Assembly: GCF_001278705.1 (NCBI RefSeq)
Contig: NZ_CP012600.1
Coordinates: 4,065,417 to 4,129,416 of the forward strand
Source: Bacillus gobiensis
Lineage (GTDB): Bacteria > Bacillota > Bacilli > Bacillales > Bacillaceae
Direction of reading: 5' to 3'
Length of the DNA stretch: 64,000 nt
In this document: piece by piece, positions 60,815 through 64,000 of the stretch
How positions within the stretch are numbered: the first letter of the stretch is position 1
Layout: each line of letters begins with the position of its first letter
Notes under the pieces: generated by a model
Databases searched by the model: none
What the model saw: only the letters and a program-made list of their open reading frames with translations
What the model was told of the DNA's origin: nothing
Made by a program: the position numbers and the translations under genes

Positions 60815-62108
60815 TATAAAATTAGAGCTGGTCATCTCGGATAATCCCCATTCTATACCAATGGATAAGCTGTTTCTTACAGCTGCAAGAGTGAATAAGA
60901 ACAGAGGCTTTTTATTTGTCAGCACAGTGCTCGGGAAGCATATGCCGGTACATCCATTGAAGCCGCTAATCTTGTCTGGACTATTGGCTATGGAATATTT
61001 CGAAAAAACAAAAGCTCGCATTCCTGATAAGAAAAAAACGATCGCAGAGAAATTTTTGCAAAATGATCATGCGATTTTGGAAGAGGGCTATTCTTTGCTG
61101 AAAAATAAGAAGCTGCCATTTCCTGAACAGCCGATTGTAATTGGTTTTGCGGAAACAGCTACTGCACTTGCCCACGGAGTTTTTGATTGTATGGAAGGGG
61201 CTTCATTCATCCATACAACGCGGGAACGAATGGAGAAGGAGCCTGTACTTGCCTTTGAAGAAGAGCATTCCCACGCTGTCAGCCATCAGTGCTTTGCCAG
61301 CGGCTCCTTCTTTTCGAATGATCGTCCGGTCGTGCTGGTTGATGACGAAATAACGACGGGCAAAACGGCGATTAATATTATTAGGGATATTCAAAAAAAG
61401 TTTCCGAGAAAAGAATATGCCATTCTCAGCATCTTGGATTGGCGTTCCGATGAGCATAAAGCTGCATTTAGAAGACTGGAGGAAGAGCTTGATATCAATG
61501 TCACAACCGTGTCTCTTCTTTCTGGAAACATCAAAGCAATCGGAGCTCCGCTTGAAAAATCATCATATAACTTTCATCCGAACGAAAGACAAAATGAGAT
61601 TAAGATGATCAAGCATGATGCTGGAGATCAATTTACGTTTTTCTCCTCATCGTATATTAAAGAAACCGGAAGATTCGGCTTGGTTGATGAGGAGACATCT
61701 AAGATTGATCAAGCTTGCTTGTCGACTGCAAAGCATCTTCGCGCACATAGAACAGGGGCGCGGACGCTTTGCATAGGTACGGGTGAATTTATGTACATAC
61801 CAATGAGAATTGCTGCTGGAATGGGGGGAGGAGTGCTCTATCAATCCTCTACCAGAAGTCCGGTTCACCCGAACGATAGAGAAGGATATGCGATAACAAG
61901 TGGGTACACCTTTAAAAATCCCGAGGATCAGGAAATTCAGCACTTTTTATACAATATCCCTTATGATGCATACGATGAAATTTTTTATTTCCTAGAAAAA
62001 GACGCAACGGATGCCGCCTTGGAACCATTGCTCAATATTTGCAGCGACCGTGGTATTAAGGTGCTGCACGTCGTTACCTTTTTCGGAAGGGGAGATGCAG
62101 ATGTCTAA
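60753..62108 (+). CDS. Phosphoribosyltransferase with TRSP-type C-terminus
   Basis: A 451-residue protein: N-terminal LELVISDNPHSIPMDKLFLTAARVNKNRGFLFVSTVLGKHMPV, then a PRTase core with the PRPP loop VVLVDDEITTGKTAINIIRDIQ (about residues 192-212) and GFAETATALAHGVF. C-terminal part includes RTGARTLCIGTGEFMYIPMRIA and SSTRSPVHP, the TRSP-like signature seen in ter-linked PRTases. The ATG at 60753 (GGGGTG upstream) lies inside the previous gene; a later Met at 60795 is possible. Confidence 0.85.
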   Translation: MKIAATSTCLQSKHMLQILDNIKLELVISDNPHSIPMDKLFLTAARVNKNRGFLFVSTVLGKHMPVHPLKPLILSGLLAMEYFEKTKARIPDKKKTIAEKFLQNDHAILEEGYSLLKNKKLPFPEQPIVIGFAETATALAHGVFDCMEGASFIHTTRERMEKEPVLAFEEEHSHAVSHQCFASGSFFSNDRPVVLVDDEITTGKTAINIIRDIQKKFPRKEYAILSILDWRSDEHKAAFRRLEEELDINVTTVSLLSGNIKAIGAPLEKSSYNFHPNERQNEIKMIKHDAGDQFTFFSSSYIKETGRFGLVDEETSKIDQACLSTAKHLRAHRTGARTLCIGTGEFMYIPMRIAAGMGGGVLYQSSTRSPVHPNDREGYAITSGYTFKNPEDQEIQHFLYNIPYDAYDEIFYFLEKDATDAALEPLLNICSDRGIKVLHVVTFFGRGDADV

Positions 62109-63201
62109 TTTAACGGTGAAATTCGGGAGCTATGCTGAGGAAGATGTCATTTTTCTTTTAAAGGATTTATCTGGTATTCAAATAGAAAAAAGCACCCAAG
62201 AACGGGAACAATCGATTCAAAAAGGAGTCCATTACTCTGAGATGCTCCCGGTTGAATACGAGCCAACGAAAGAATATTTGGAGTTATTTTACTCTTCCCT
62301 AGAAACAAGCAAACGAAAAATTGCTGAAGCAGCAGGGATTGTCGCCGAGCTTCTAATGAAAAAACGAGGGAAGCGAACTGTGCTTTGCAGCTTGGCGCGC
62401 GGAGGAACCCCGATTGGCGTTTTGATTAAACGGTACATTAAGCTTGTCTATAACGAAAGCTTGCCCCATTACAGCATTAGCATTATTCGCGGTCGCGGAA
62501 TTGACGAACAGGCGTTGACCTTTATTAGGGAAAAGCATCCTGAGCATTCGATTTCCTTTATTGATGGCTGGACCGGCAAAGGGGCGATCACGCAAGAGCT
62601 GCGTCAATCGATAGAGTCGTATAACGAAAAACATGGTACAGATCTTTCTGCCGAGCTTGCTGTTTTGGCAGATCCCGGACACTGCTCTGCCCTGTTTGGA
62701 ACAAGAGAAGACTATTTAATTCCTAGTGCCTTGTTGAACTCAACCGTATCCGGGCTAGTCAGCAGGACTGTCCTGAATGCAAAATGGATTGGGGATGGAG
62801 ACTTTCATGGTGCGAAATATTACAGCGAACTAACGGATGAGGACGTATCAAACGTATACGTTAATACAATTTCCGCTGAGTTTCCAGCTATTATCGAATC
62901 GGCGAAACAAAAAGCATCAAACTCTTTCAATGAGGTAAATTGGAACGGACTGAATTCCGTAAAGAATATCCAAAGGGATTTCGGAGTGGAAAATATAAAT
63001 TTTGTAAAACCAGGTGTTGGGGAAACAACGAGAGTTCTTCTGAGAAGAGTTCCTTGGAAAATCCTGATTCAGCCCGGTTCCGAGGAAGAAATTAAGCATA
63101 TTCTTCTTTTGGCAAATGACAAGGGAGTGCCGGTTGAGGAATATACGGATATGACTTATAAGTGCTGTGGTTTAATCCGCCCATTGGAGGACAAGGCATG
63201 A
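62101..63201 (+). CDS. StiP/PRTase-like protein of the ter module
   Basis: A 366-residue protein of the StiP (cysteine protease StiP) family annotated in ter operons; also contains a PRTase-like fold. Segments: VLCSLARGGTPIGVLIKRYIK, HYSISIIRGRGIDEQALTFI, ISFIDGWTGKGAITQELRQS, VLADPGHCSALFGTREDYLIPSALLNSTVSGLVSRTVLN. The true activity is uncertain. ATG 62101 after GGAAGGGGAG; its start overlaps the upstream stop by 8 bases. Confidence 0.82.
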   Translation: MSNLTVKFGSYAEEDVIFLLKDLSGIQIEKSTQEREQSIQKGVHYSEMLPVEYEPTKEYLELFYSSLETSKRKIAEAAGIVAELLMKKRGKRTVLCSLARGGTPIGVLIKRYIKLVYNESLPHYSISIIRGRGIDEQALTFIREKHPEHSISFIDGWTGKGAITQELRQSIESYNEKHGTDLSAELAVLADPGHCSALFGTREDYLIPSALLNSTVSGLVSRTVLNAKWIGDGDFHGAKYYSELTDEDVSNVYVNTISAEFPAIIESAKQKASNSFNEVNWNGLNSVKNIQRDFGVENINFVKPGVGETTRVLLRRVPWKILIQPGSEEEIKHILLLANDKGVPVEEYTDMTYKCCGLIRPLEDKA

Positions 63202-63998
63202 AAGCATTTGCTACCGATTTAGATCGTACTCTCATATACAGCAAGCGGATGCTCGAGACGTACCCGCCAGAAGACGCCTATGAGCTCGTTGAAATGTTTG
63301 AAGGAAAAGAGCGTTCCTACATGTCCGTTCAAGCGAAAAAGCATCTTCTGAAGATTCAGCAAGAGATGCATTTTATTCCGGTAACGACACGTACTACGGA
63401 GCAATATAATCGGATTTTTCTGTTTCAAAATGATATAAAGCCAAAATTTGCAGTGACAACCAACGGCGCGTGTATCTTAAAAAACGGAGTACCATTGCCA
63501 GAATGGACAGATCTCATGGAAAAAGAGATCGGCATGTGTCAATCGATTGATGACATGATTCAAGAAATTCAGTCGTTGGATTTGATTCCGCATATTAAAC
63601 AGATAAAAACCGCACAGCATTTTTTTATCTATTTAATTATAAAGGATGACAAAATCCCTTTTATTAGGCTGAAGGAAGTCATTCAATGGGCGGAACAAAG
63701 GGATTGGCGGGCTTCTTTACAAGGAAGAAAGCTGTATTTTATCCCTAAAGCGTTGAATAAATGGAGAGCAGTCAGCTATCTGAAGGAACTACTCAGTCTA
63801 GAAAAGATTTTCTCGGCGGGTGACTCTCTGTTGGATTATGAGCTGATTCAAGAAGCCGATTGTGGAATCGCACCCGCCCATGGAGAGGTACTTGCCAGTT
63901 ATCCGATGCTAGCCGCAACAGCATCGGAAGGAATGAGGGCATCAGATGAAATTTTGGAAATGATTATTAGCAGCTTCACACCTATTTTGGAAGTTTAG
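63198..63998 (+). CDS. HAD-superfamily phosphatase of the ter module
   Basis: A 266-residue Cof-type HAD hydrolase: Asp7 and Asp9 in ATDLDRTL, motif II TTRT, motif IV SAGDSLLDYELIQEAD. In the ter pathway it would dephosphorylate the product of the PRTases. GGAGG precedes the ATG at 63198, which overlaps the StiP stop (ATGA). Complete, ending two bases before the window edge; further ter genes (ATP-grasp, TelA-like) would be expected next. Confidence 0.88.
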   Translation: MKAFATDLDRTLIYSKRMLETYPPEDAYELVEMFEGKERSYMSVQAKKHLLKIQQEMHFIPVTTRTTEQYNRIFLFQNDIKPKFAVTTNGACILKNGVPLPEWTDLMEKEIGMCQSIDDMIQEIQSLDLIPHIKQIKTAQHFFIYLIIKDDKIPFIRLKEVIQWAEQRDWRASLQGRKLYFIPKALNKWRAVSYLKELLSLEKIFSAGDSLLDYELIQEADCGIAPAHGEVLASYPMLAATASEGMRASDEILEMIISSFTPILEV

Positions 63999-64000
63999 TA

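Overview
The window looks like a chromosome segment of a Bacillaceae member (Bacillus sensu lato). Support comes from AGGAGG-type ribosome sites with frequent GTG/TTG starts, moderate-to-low GC, and recognisable B. subtilis-type units: phoD-tatAd-tatCd, ymcC/pksA, bmrA, ycbLMNO, catD/catE, a YjcZ sporulation peptide and a yceCDEF-like ter block. A B. megaterium-type gas vesicle cluster is also present. The species cannot be named from this alone. No rRNA, tRNA or CRISPR was recognised.

Layout. 0-4 kb: 5'-truncated AraC-type response regulator, a lactate permease with a Rex operator on its promoter, a DUF2071 protein. 4.2-9.2 kb: gas vesicle operon gvpQ-B-R-F-G-L-S-K-J-T-U behind a SigB-type promoter; gvpN, gvpA and gvpP are absent. 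9.4-12.3 kb: PhoD phosphodiesterase with its dedicated Tat translocase, behind PhoP-like repeats. 12.4-17.4 kb: ymcC with divergent pksA-like regulator, then bmrA with a two-component system. 17.4-18.2 kb: a strictly 21-bp periodic non-coding array, a YjcZ peptide gene and a broken second copy. 18.2-27.5 kb: catD/catE, acyl-CoA synthetase, redox and hydrolase genes, MFS/MerR and TetR/nitroreductase pairs, and an alcohol dehydrogenase remnant. 27.8-35 kb: a large secreted phosphodiester glycosidase/phosphoesterase, then ycbLMNO with a frameshifted permease. 35-41.5 kb: exonuclease, PadR operon with 2TM-repeat proteins, membrane FAD oxidase plus half-size MFS, SEC-C protein, and a DUF4269 gene split by a small hairpin-rich insertion with an exact 8-bp target duplication. 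41.5-54.1 kb: TRAP transporter, esterase, ECF transporter, YfcC permease with divergent M20 peptidase, PhzF and an ATPase. 54.1-55.5 kb: an Erm(D)-like rRNA methylase behind a long attenuator leader with a 15-residue stalling-type peptide. 56.2-64 kb: GC-core repeats, then a ter operon (three TerD, TerC) running into a CitE-like/PRTase/StiP/HAD biosynthetic module.

Strongest candidates for something new: the small mobile element (143 bp, with a 41-bp relative at 27.66 kb), the 21-bp array and related repeats at 56.2 kb, the gvpN-less SigB-type gas vesicle operon, the erm attenuator, and the ter-linked biosynthetic operon with its internal terminator. All functional statements are inferences from sequence; no database search was run.
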